DNA from: an uncultured Flavobacteriales bacterium
GTDB taxonomy: Bacteria > Bacteroidota > Bacteroidia > Flavobacteriales_G > Salibacteraceae
Assembly: GCA_905479105.1 (NCBI GenBank)
Contig: CAJQLE010000001.1
Location: 609,628-673,627 of the forward strand
Length of the DNA: 64,000 nucleotides
Direction of reading: 5' to 3'
The notes under the pieces were generated by a model. That model worked only from the letters and a program-made list of their open reading frames with translations. It searched no databases and was not told the DNA's origin. The position numbers and the translations under genes were made by a program. The stretch's first letter is position 1. Each line of letters starts with the position of its first letter. Positions 37,933-45,009 of this stretch are shown here, in pieces.

Positions 37933-38592
37933 GTGAAACAACTCCTCTCCATATTAATTATTCTCACTTTATGTCATTTAGGAATTTCCCAAGAAGATGA
38001 CACAAAGCTTTCTGACTTTTTCGGAAAGAAGCTTAAAACAAAAGAACGAGCACTTTTAAAAAGTGCTTTTGCAAAAAAGGAACGCGGAAACCCAAAAAAA
38101 AAGAACCCTTTACTCCCAGACTTTTATGCCAAGACGCTGGAAAAGATTACAGAGAGAAGTCAGTTACCGTCCTTTTTTAACAAAGCTCTGGAGAAAGAAA
38201 AAGCGCGAACTCAGCAACCAGACTTTTTTTCAAAAGGGATTTTTAAAGCCAAAAGGTCAGAGCCAGGGGATTTTTTTTCAAAATCAAGTACTTCAAAAAA
38301 GAGAGGGTTTCAGTCAGATCATTTTTCATCGGGAGTTTCGGAGAAGGAGCATAGTGAAGATGATATTACATCAGGCAGAGTAACTAAGAAAAGGGTTGGC
38401 AACCGTTTTATTGGCGAACGCTTTAGAATATTTTCAAGAGACCCAAATAAAAAGTCTAAACCGAAAAAGTCTAAAAAGAAGCGAGATCCTTTCGGTAAGA
38501 AAAAAAGAGACTTGGATCGCGCTCAACAACCAAGAAATGAGTCAGATCTTTTTCCGGGAGGCGTATTGCCCAAGATGAAAGATATGAGATAA
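37933..38592 (+). CDS. Secreted Lys-rich repeat protein, unknown
   Basis: A 219-residue protein starting at GTG (an upstream in-frame TTG at 37924 is the alternative). A signal peptide (MKQLLSILIILTLCHLGISQ) leads into short repeats with the core D-F-F-x-K: SDFFGKK (27), PDFYAKT (62), PSFFNKA (79), PDFFSKG (96), GDFFSKS (112), SDHFSSG (128), spaced 16-17 residues over residues 62-135. A strongly basic block (KKSKPKKSKKKRDPFGKKKR, about 173-192) and a final SDLFPGG follow. I recognise no family. The gene holds long homopolymers (nine A at 38094-38102, eight T at 38271-38278). Export is supported by the signal peptide; function is unknown. Confidence 0.65.
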   Translation: MKQLLSILIILTLCHLGISQEDDTKLSDFFGKKLKTKERALLKSAFAKKERGNPKKKNPLLPDFYAKTLEKITERSQLPSFFNKALEKEKARTQQPDFFSKGIFKAKRSEPGDFFSKSSTSKKRGFQSDHFSSGVSEKEHSEDDITSGRVTKKRVGNRFIGERFRIFSRDPNKKSKPKKSKKKRDPFGKKKRDLDRAQQPRNESDLFPGGVLPKMKDMR

Positions 38593-38618
38593 AAAAGCCC
38601 CAGTCTTGTGACTGAGGC
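38591..38618 (-). terminator. Rho-independent terminator after tRNA-Asn
   Basis: On the minus strand GCCTCAGTC-ACAA-GACTGGGGC (9 bp with one G-T pair) is followed by six T. It starts 7 bases past the tRNA-Asn 3' end. Confidence 0.8.
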
Positions 38619-38624
38619 ATAACG

Positions 38625-38698
38625 CTCCTCCTCTTGGGCTCGAACCAAGGACCCTCTGATTAACAGTCAGATGCTCTAACCAACTGAGCTAAGGAGGA
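38625..38698 (-). tRNA. tRNA-Asn (anticodon GTT)
   Basis: A 74-base cloverleaf: acceptor TCCTCCT pairs with AGGAGGA, discriminator G. D arm GCTC-AGTTGGTTA-GAGC, anticodon loop CTGTTAA (GTT), T arm CTTGG-TTCGAGC-CCAAG. CCA is not encoded. A terminator follows it. Confidence 0.96.
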
Positions 38699-38728
38699 AG
38701 ATGATTTTCCTTATTTTTAAAAGGGCTG

Positions 38729-38759
38729 CAATATTACTGCAGAACTATCAATCTCGCAA
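38729..38759 (-). promoter_or_regulatory. Possible promoter for tRNA-Asn
   Basis: On the minus strand, TTG (38759-38757), 20 bases, then TAATATTG (38736-38729), one base off TAnnTTTG. The tRNA starts 30 bases further on. Confidence 0.35.
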
Positions 38760-38815
38760 GTGCAATTTTTAAAGTTCAAATAACCACTTTTGCGGCAAAT
38801 TAAAAATAAGGCGTT

Positions 38816-39736
38816 ATGAGCACGGTAGTAGTTGGTACAATGGCATTTGATTCTTTGGAAACCCCTTTTGGAAAGGCTGAACGGATAGTAGGTGGTGCGG
38901 CTACATACATAGGTTTGTCGGCAAGTTATCTTGCTAAGAACATCCAAATGGTGAGTGTAATTGGAGAAGACTTCCCGCAAGAGTTTATTACCGACTTAAA
39001 ATCAAGAGGATTAAGACTCGATGGAGTCGAGATGAAAAAAGGTGAAAAATCGTTTTACTGGTCTGGAAAGTATCATAATGACATGAATACTCGTGATACT
39101 TTAGATACGCAGCTTAACGTATTGGCTGATTTTGAACCAAACGTGCCCGCAGAAGATAGAAACGCTGACTTTCTCATGCTTGGAAACCTCACTCCCGCGG
39201 TGCAAATGTCGGTAATTGATCAAATGACTTCCCGTCCAAAGCTGGTGGTGCTTGATACCATGAACTTTTGGATGGAGATTGCTTTGGACGATCTGAAGAA
39301 GGTGTTGAAAAAAGTCGATGTGGTTACTATAAATGACGAGGAGGCACGAATTTTATCGGGCGAATATTCTCTAGTTAAGGCAGCGCGAAAAATTTTGAAA
39401 ATGGGCCCAAAGTATCTTATTATCAAGAAAGGGGAGCATGGAGCCTTACTTTTCAATAATGAGGAGGTTTTCTTTGCGCCTGCTTTGCCCCTAGAAGAGG
39501 TTTTCGATCCTACTGGCGCAGGAGATACATTTGCTGGTGGGTTTATTGGCTTTCTTGCAAGATCGGAGGATATTAGCTTTGAGAACATGAAACGAGCTAT
39601 AATTTATGGCTCAGCAATGGCGTCCTTTTGTGTAGAGAAATTCGGAACAGAGCGCCTTCAAAACTTGACACAAAATGAGATCGACAACCGCGTTCAGCAG
39701 TTTATCGACCTCACTCAAGTGGAAATAAAATTCTAA
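38816..39736 (+). CDS. PfkB-family carbohydrate/nucleoside kinase
   Basis: A cytosolic ribokinase-fold kinase of 306 residues. The N-terminal GGAATYIGLSASYL matches PfkB signature 1 and DPTGAGDTFAGG is signature 2 with the catalytic Asp. Substrate (a sugar, nucleoside or other) cannot be read from sequence. It starts 118 bases beyond tRNA-Asn. Its stop is 4 bases from the convergent YceI gene. Confidence 0.9.
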   Translation: MSTVVVGTMAFDSLETPFGKAERIVGGAATYIGLSASYLAKNIQMVSVIGEDFPQEFITDLKSRGLRLDGVEMKKGEKSFYWSGKYHNDMNTRDTLDTQLNVLADFEPNVPAEDRNADFLMLGNLTPAVQMSVIDQMTSRPKLVVLDTMNFWMEIALDDLKKVLKKVDVVTINDEEARILSGEYSLVKAARKILKMGPKYLIIKKGEHGALLFNNEEVFFAPALPLEEVFDPTGAGDTFAGGFIGFLARSEDISFENMKRAIIYGSAMASFCVEKFGTERLQNLTQNEIDNRVQQFIDLTQVEIKF

Positions 39737-39740
39737 AGAC

Positions 39741-40403
39741 TTAGTTGCAATCTTTAGTCAGGGTTGTGTTTACGTAGACCGTAACATCTGGCCAAAGAAT
39801 ACTTTTACCATCTGCGCCTTTATGAAGGTCTTCGCATACTTTATTAATTGCATGTAAAGCTTCAGATGCAGACCAAGTTTCAACGCTTAGTTGAAACTTG
39901 ATTTCTAGATCGGAGTCTTTCAGGCTGTATTCTCCCGAAACAGGTTTGGTCAGACCATTCATCGTAATGTTGGCTTCAACTTGGCCCGAAACATTATCTC
40001 CTGAAACGGAAGTTAGCTCACCGGTTATTTCTTGTCCGTTCTCTAAGCTACCAAAAAAGGTTTCTTTGATTTTAGGGTCACGTGTCGGATCTCCTGAATT
40101 TGAAGACTCGGTATTGATTTCTATCGTTGTGCCCTTGAGCACATCAGAAATAGAACTTCCTGTTCCAGAATTGGCAACATTAACTTCTTCGAATCTTCCT
40201 TTCACGCCAACCCTTTCAGTGTATTTATAAGCAATCCACATTACCTCTGCAGTATCAGGACCTAGAGAATAAGTACACGTCTCAATGGCCTCTTCTTTAG
40301 CAACCGGCTCTTCTGAAACCACTTCTTTTTGTTCAGTATTACCACCGCAACCTGCTGCTAGTATAACTATTGCTAGTGTTCCGAATATATTTCTTGTTTT
40401 CAT
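39741..40403 (-). CDS. YceI-like domain lipoprotein
   Basis: A 220-residue lipoprotein (MKTRNIFGTLAIVILAAGCGG, lipobox AAGC). The mature part is Glu-rich, then has the YceI pattern (VMWIAYKYTERVGVKGRFEEV, SGQVEANITMNGLTKPVSGEY), a lipocalin-like fold that binds isoprenoid or other hydrophobic molecules in relatives. The ATG lies 2 bases after the biotinyl protein stop, so the two are co-transcribed. Confidence 0.85.
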   Translation of the reverse strand: MKTRNIFGTLAIVILAAGCGGNTEQKEVVSEEPVAKEEAIETCTYSLGPDTAEVMWIAYKYTERVGVKGRFEEVNVANSGTGSSISDVLKGTTIEINTESSNSGDPTRDPKIKETFFGSLENGQEITGELTSVSGDNVSGQVEANITMNGLTKPVSGEYSLKDSDLEIKFQLSVETWSASEALHAINKVCEDLHKGADGKSILWPDVTVYVNTTLTKDCN

Positions 40404-40405
40404 AA

Positions 40406-40903
40406 TTATTCAAATGATATTAATAACGTGTTTTTATCGATTGCATCACCCTTGGATACAGCAATAGATTTAATGATTGCATCTGAAGGTGACTTGAGAA
40501 TGTTTTCCATTTTCATTGCTTCTAAAACGATCAAAGGATCGCCTTCTTTAACCTCTTGTCCTGCCGAAACTCTAACATCTAATACAAGCCCCGGCATTGG
40601 AGCCTTCAACTCTTTAACATCTTTCTTGGCCTTGATGTTTAAACCTAGTTTTTCAAGCATGATGTCTGTCTCATCTTTTACAACAGGCCTGTAAAGCTTG
40701 CCGTCCACTTTTATCTGTGGATTTTTATCTTCATTCGAGATGACTTCAACACTAATAGATCGCCCATCAATGATCAAATTGAAACGATTGTTTCCCAGTT
40801 TGGCACTATCTACCTTAACTGTTTTTCCGTTTACAACTACAGCATTTTCTTGTTGAGAGGCCTCTACTCTGTAGATACGATCGTCAATTACTATTTCTTG
40901 CAT
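40406..40903 (-). CDS. Biotin/lipoyl attachment domain protein (carboxylase BCCP subunit type)
   Basis: A 165-residue protein with a short N-terminal beta domain (1-70) and a biotinyl domain (about 95-165) containing PMPGLVLDV and EAMKMEN, where K131 is the predicted biotinylated lysine. Such single-domain carriers serve acyl-CoA carboxylases in Bacteroidota; the carboxylase and transcarboxylase partners are not nearby. It is the first gene of a two-gene unit with the YceI lipoprotein. A -7 element lies 4 bases before its ATG. Confidence 0.88.
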   Translation of the reverse strand: MQEIVIDDRIYRVEASQQENAVVVNGKTVKVDSAKLGNNRFNLIIDGRSISVEVISNEDKNPQIKVDGKLYRPVVKDETDIMLEKLGLNIKAKKDVKELKAPMPGLVLDVRVSAGQEVKEGDPLIVLEAMKMENILKSPSDAIIKSIAVSKGDAIDKNTLLISFE

Positions 40904-40907
40904 AGAG

Positions 40908-40915
40908 CAAAGGTA
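40908..40915 (-). promoter_or_regulatory. -7 promoter element for the biotinyl protein gene
   Basis: TACCTTTG on the minus strand matches TAnnTTTG; only 4 bases separate it from the ATG at 40903, predicting a leaderless transcript. No -33 match seen. Confidence 0.45.
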
Positions 40916-40946
40916 TCAATAGACCTATTATAGCCATCTTTGAACC

Positions 40947-43562
40947 ATGCCATTTTACAGTTATTTAAAGCTCTTATTGGGGCTTTTGATTATTTCGACC
41001 ATTTCTTCTTGTCAATTAATAGGCAAGTCCCAAAAAGGGTTAAGCGCGGAGGATCCAATTGTGCTCGACACCATGGACTTAAAGTTTTCGCTAGAAAAGC
41101 CACTTCCATATCGTCCTGCCGACCAGCGCCTCATTGATGTGATACATCTAGAGCTTGATCTAAGCTTTGGAATGCAGAAAGAAGAAGTTTATGGAAAAGC
41201 AACACTTCAAATAGCCTCATATGCTGAACCTCAGGAAGTATTGACATTGGATGCTAGAGGCTTTGAGCTTGAAAAAATGGAGATTGTTCAAGGGGACTCG
41301 TCTTACAATCCAAAATACACTTACGATCAGCAAAAAATTAGAATTTACTTGGCTTATCCGCTCAAGCTTAAGGATACTTTAGAGGTGTCGATAAGTTATA
41401 TCGCTCGCCCTACTCTTTTGGAAAAGGGAAATGGAGGAGCAATAACCTCAAGCCAAGGGTTGTATTTTATCAATTCCAACGGAAATCAAGAGGGTGTACC
41501 TCAGCAAATTTGGTCTCAAGGCGAAACAGAGTATAACTCAGGTTGGTTTCCGAGTGTCGACAAGCCGAATGAAAAATTTTCTCAAGAAATATTTCTGACG
41601 GTTGATAGCAGCTTCGTGAGTTTGTCAAATGGTAAGTTGATGTATTCATCCGATAATGGCGATGGTACCCGAACGGATTATTGGAAGCAAGACAAAGAGC
41701 ATAGTAATTATTTAGTTATGATTGCTGTCGGTGATTTTGCCATAGTTAAGGATCATTGGAGAGACTTGGACGTTTGGTATTTCGTTGATCATGAATTTGA
41801 GGGTTTAGCAAATGAAATTTTTGGCAACACTCCTGAAATGCTCGAGTTTTATTCTGAACTACTACACTATGATTATCCGTGGGATAAGTATCATCAGATA
41901 GTGGTTAAGGATTTTGTGTCCGGAGCAATGGAAAATACTGGCGCTGTGATTCATGGTGATTTTGTGCAGCAAACACCCCGCGAAATGCTAGATGGGACAC
42001 ACGAAGATGTGATTGCCCATGAGTTGTTTCATCATTGGTTTGGTGACCTTATTACGGCAGAAAGCTGGGCACAGATAACGATGAATGAAGGGTTTGCTAC
42101 TTATGGTGAGTATCTATGGCAGGTGCGTAAATATGGAATTGATGAAGCGAGTTATCATTTAAACTTAGACTTAGAGGCCTATTTATCTGAGGCAAGTGTA
42201 TCCCCAAAATCGCTGATTAGATATCATTATCAAGAAGCAGATGATTTGTTTGATAGACACAGTTATCAGAAAGGTGGTCGTGTTGTGCATATGCTAAGAA
42301 AGGAGGTTGGTGATGACCTTTTCTTTCAGGGCCTTAATCACTATTTAGTTCAGAATGAGTTTAAATCTGTGGAGGATGATCACTTGCGTTTGGCTATGGA
42401 AGAAGTCTCAGGAATGGATTTGAAGTGGTTTTTTGATCAATGGTATTATCGCGAAGGTCATCCAGTTGTGGAGGTGGATTATAGCATTGATTCAGCTTCA
42501 AATAGTCTTGAAGTGAGGGTTTCACAAAAACAAGAAGAAGCATTTAAGTTTCACGTGAATTGTTCAATTGGAATTGACGATTCTATTCTTCAAAGGCGCT
42601 TGTGTGTCGATCAAAAGGACGACACGCTTTTTATTGATCTAGAAGCTTTTCCAAGTTGGTATGCTCTTGACATTGAGGGAGATATGCTTTGGCAGGTAAA
42701 AGAAAACAAACCTTACCTGGCGTGGGAGAATCAGCTTAAGAACAGTAGGCTCTCCTCAGGAAAAGTCATGGCGATGAAAGCCATTAATATAATGCCCGAT
42801 CGAGATAATGAGCATTATCAAAAGGTGTTGCTTTCTCTGCTTGAAAATCGAGAATTTTGGTTAACAAAAGCTATAGCTGGGGCAAGTTTATTGGGTGTGG
42901 ATGGCTTAGACACAAACGCAGCAATGCTTGCACTTGAATCTTTGATACTCACAGATAAAAAATCAGATGTTCGATCTTTAGCTCTAGACGTAATAGACAG
43001 TCTTACAGCCCAGGATGTAAATTATTCTCAACCATTTGTCGATGCGCTTTCCGACTCTTCATATTTGGTTCTTAGATCTGCATTGTCCATCCTCATGAAT
43101 CGCAATGCTTGTGAGGCAATTAAGCACATTGAAAGATTCACTCAAGAAGAAAACAAAGAATTGTTATTGTGGTCCTCAAGAATTCACGCTAAATGCGGGG
43201 ACCAAACTTCTCTTAAATTTTTCGAAGAAAACGCAATGGAATTTGATGGTGTTGATGCTTATATGTTTAATAATGATTTTGCTCAATTCGCCTCTAAATG
43301 TGATAACGAAAAGGTTTATGATTCCTTAGTCAAGCACCTTGGCAAAGCTGCCTTAAACGAATCTTCTTGGTGGTCTAGAATTTCTGCGGTACAAGGTCTA
43401 GAAATGGCCAAAGCATATTATAGTTCTCAAATTGAAATCTTCGAAGCGAAACCAGAGGTAAGTTCCGATGAAACAGAACGATTGGCAGTTCTCAGAAATA
43501 AACGAGCAAGCTTATCTGCTTTGATAGAAGAGTCTAAAGAGTTTAAGGAAGACGAAGATTAA
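40947..43562 (+). CDS. M1 family aminopeptidase lipoprotein
   Basis: A zinc aminopeptidase of 871 residues. N-terminus MPFYSYLKLLLGLLIISTISSC with a lipobox. The catalytic gluzincin motifs are VSGAMENTGAVI (GAMEN exopeptidase motif) and AHELFHHWFGD with the downstream Glu in MNEGFATYGEY (HExxH-x18-E). The C-terminal part (about 550-871) is HEAT-like helical. CATCTTTG at 40935-40942 is one base off a -7 element, just before the ATG. It ends flush with the convergent RNase HI stop. Confidence 0.92.
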   Translation: MPFYSYLKLLLGLLIISTISSCQLIGKSQKGLSAEDPIVLDTMDLKFSLEKPLPYRPADQRLIDVIHLELDLSFGMQKEEVYGKATLQIASYAEPQEVLTLDARGFELEKMEIVQGDSSYNPKYTYDQQKIRIYLAYPLKLKDTLEVSISYIARPTLLEKGNGGAITSSQGLYFINSNGNQEGVPQQIWSQGETEYNSGWFPSVDKPNEKFSQEIFLTVDSSFVSLSNGKLMYSSDNGDGTRTDYWKQDKEHSNYLVMIAVGDFAIVKDHWRDLDVWYFVDHEFEGLANEIFGNTPEMLEFYSELLHYDYPWDKYHQIVVKDFVSGAMENTGAVIHGDFVQQTPREMLDGTHEDVIAHELFHHWFGDLITAESWAQITMNEGFATYGEYLWQVRKYGIDEASYHLNLDLEAYLSEASVSPKSLIRYHYQEADDLFDRHSYQKGGRVVHMLRKEVGDDLFFQGLNHYLVQNEFKSVEDDHLRLAMEEVSGMDLKWFFDQWYYREGHPVVEVDYSIDSASNSLEVRVSQKQEEAFKFHVNCSIGIDDSILQRRLCVDQKDDTLFIDLEAFPSWYALDIEGDMLWQVKENKPYLAWENQLKNSRLSSGKVMAMKAINIMPDRDNEHYQKVLLSLLENREFWLTKAIAGASLLGVDGLDTNAAMLALESLILTDKKSDVRSLALDVIDSLTAQDVNYSQPFVDALSDSSYLVLRSALSILMNRNACEAIKHIERFTQEENKELLLWSSRIHAKCGDQTSLKFFEENAMEFDGVDAYMFNNDFAQFASKCDNEKVYDSLVKHLGKAALNESSWWSRISAVQGLEMAKAYYSSQIEIFEAKPEVSSDETERLAVLRNKRASLSALIEESKEFKEDED

Positions 43563-44033
43563 TTAAGGTCTAAAGCCACTTTCAACTTCAAATGCAGCGT
43601 CTTGTTTTTGGTTTGAACCAGATGCTGCCTCAACTGCCAACTCGTCACAGCGTTCATTCATAGGATGCCCTGCATGCCCTTTAACCCATTGAAACTTCAC
43701 ATCATTTTTTGGGTATATCCGCAAAAAACGCACCCATAGATCCATGTTTTTCTTGCCTTTGAATCCCTTTTTTTGCCAGCCAAAAACCCATTTCTTTTCC
43801 ACGGAGTCTACGACATACTTGCTGTCGGAAACGACAAGAACTTGATGACCGCCCCCTTTTATTTGCTCAAGACCTACAATTACACTCAGTAACTCCATTC
43901 GATTATTGGTAGTGTACCTAAAGCCTTCCGAGAACTCTTTTTTGTGATCACCGGATACCATCACAAGGCCGTATCCTCCGGGACCGGGATTCCCGAGAGA
44001 AGAACCGTCCGTATAAATTGAAATTCTAGCCAT
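43563..44033 (-). CDS. rnhA: Ribonuclease HI
   Basis: Degrades RNA in RNA-DNA hybrids. The 156-residue protein has the four acidic residues in YTDGSSLGNPGPGG (D), NNRMELLSVI (E), VVSDSKYVV (D) and HAGHPMNERCDELA (D), and the HAGHPMNE handle region. It directly follows the M23 gene with no gap. Confidence 0.95.
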   Translation of the reverse strand: MARISIYTDGSSLGNPGPGGYGLVMVSGDHKKEFSEGFRYTTNNRMELLSVIVGLEQIKGGGHQVLVVSDSKYVVDSVEKKWVFGWQKKGFKGKKNMDLWVRFLRIYPKNDVKFQWVKGHAGHPMNERCDELAVEAASGSNQKQDAAFEVESGFRP

Positions 44034-44912
44034 TTATTCGAAGGAAAAAAAGGTTTCTGGATTGATGGGAATTCCCTTCCTCCACATTTCAAAATGCAAA
44101 TGCGGGCCAGAAGAATACTCACCTGTTTCTCCAATTATTGCGATTGCCTCTCCAGCGCGAACCTTATCACCTTCCTTTTTTAATAAGCTCGAATTATGCT
44201 TATAAACGGAGATTAAGTCATTGTCATGCTGTATCTGAAGAATATAACCCGTCTCAGCTGTGTAAGACGCAATGACGATAGTACCATCATCAATTGCCTT
44301 GATGCTTTCGTCTTTTGGCGCGGCAACATCAACCCCAAAATGGCTGCGCTGAACATTAAAACGGTCCATTATTGTCCCCTTTATAGGAGGGAATAATAAG
44401 TAAGCTGTTTTTGAATCGCGATTAAAATTTGGATTTAAGTTGACTAAATCTTCTTGTTCGATTTCCTTTCTCAATAGAGAATCCTCAATGCTTCTAGTAT
44501 ATTCTATTTCTAAGGGGTCAACTTCTACAAAAGCGGAAGCATCATATGCGGATGTGTCTATCCTTCCTTCGACCAAGAGTCTGATGTTGTTGATGTATTC
44601 GTCTCTTTGACTAAGCTCCAATTCCATTGAATCTGCCTTGAGGGCGGTTTCAATTGCCAGTTTTCTTACGCGCACTTCTTCTGCATAATCTGGCAAGTAA
44701 TAACGTAGGGGAGTCCAACCAAGAAGAGCAAAAGCGGAAACAGTAATTAAAAGAAATGAAATGCCTGAAAGCACTATAACGTTGAGCGGAGTAAGCAGAA
44801 AGGAAAATCGTTCTTCAAACGTATCTATGTTGAGAACCACTAGTTTATAGTGATTTCGGAGGCGTTTGTAAAACCTTTCTTTACCGTTTTTATCGTCTTT
44901 ATTCTTGGCCAT
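44034..44912 (-). CDS. Membrane-anchored M23 metallopeptidase
   Basis: A 292-residue protein with one N-terminal membrane helix (about 47-75) and a coiled linker (about 85-160). The lysostaphin-type domain is HFGVDVAAP, followed later by SGPHLHFEMWRKG, giving the H-x-D and HxH zinc ligands. It probably cuts peptidoglycan cross-links in the periplasm. Its stop directly abuts the rnhA ATG, so the two are coupled. Confidence 0.92.
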   Translation of the reverse strand: MAKNKDDKNGKERFYKRLRNHYKLVVLNIDTFEERFSFLLTPLNVIVLSGISFLLITVSAFALLGWTPLRYYLPDYAEEVRVRKLAIETALKADSMELELSQRDEYINNIRLLVEGRIDTSAYDASAFVEVDPLEIEYTRSIEDSLLRKEIEQEDLVNLNPNFNRDSKTAYLLFPPIKGTIMDRFNVQRSHFGVDVAAPKDESIKAIDDGTIVIASYTAETGYILQIQHDNDLISVYKHNSSLLKKEGDKVRAGEAIAIIGETGEYSSGPHLHFEMWRKGIPINPETFFSFE

Positions 44913-45009
44913 CTATTATTTTTCAAATATCTCAATAATACTAAAGGCAAAAGCTTCGTTTACATCTCTTTAGAATTCAGATAAATTTGCCATCCTTTGA
45001 AAGCTCATT

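Noticed and set aside
38063-38383. Alternative-frame open frame inside the repeat-protein gene (106 codons)
   Set aside because: It is a result of the Lys/Phe-rich repeats and A/T runs; the main frame has a signal peptide and coherent repeats.
39220-39588. Antisense open frame opposite the PfkB kinase (122 codons)
   Set aside because: Shadow of a clear kinase gene; no motif, signal or start context.
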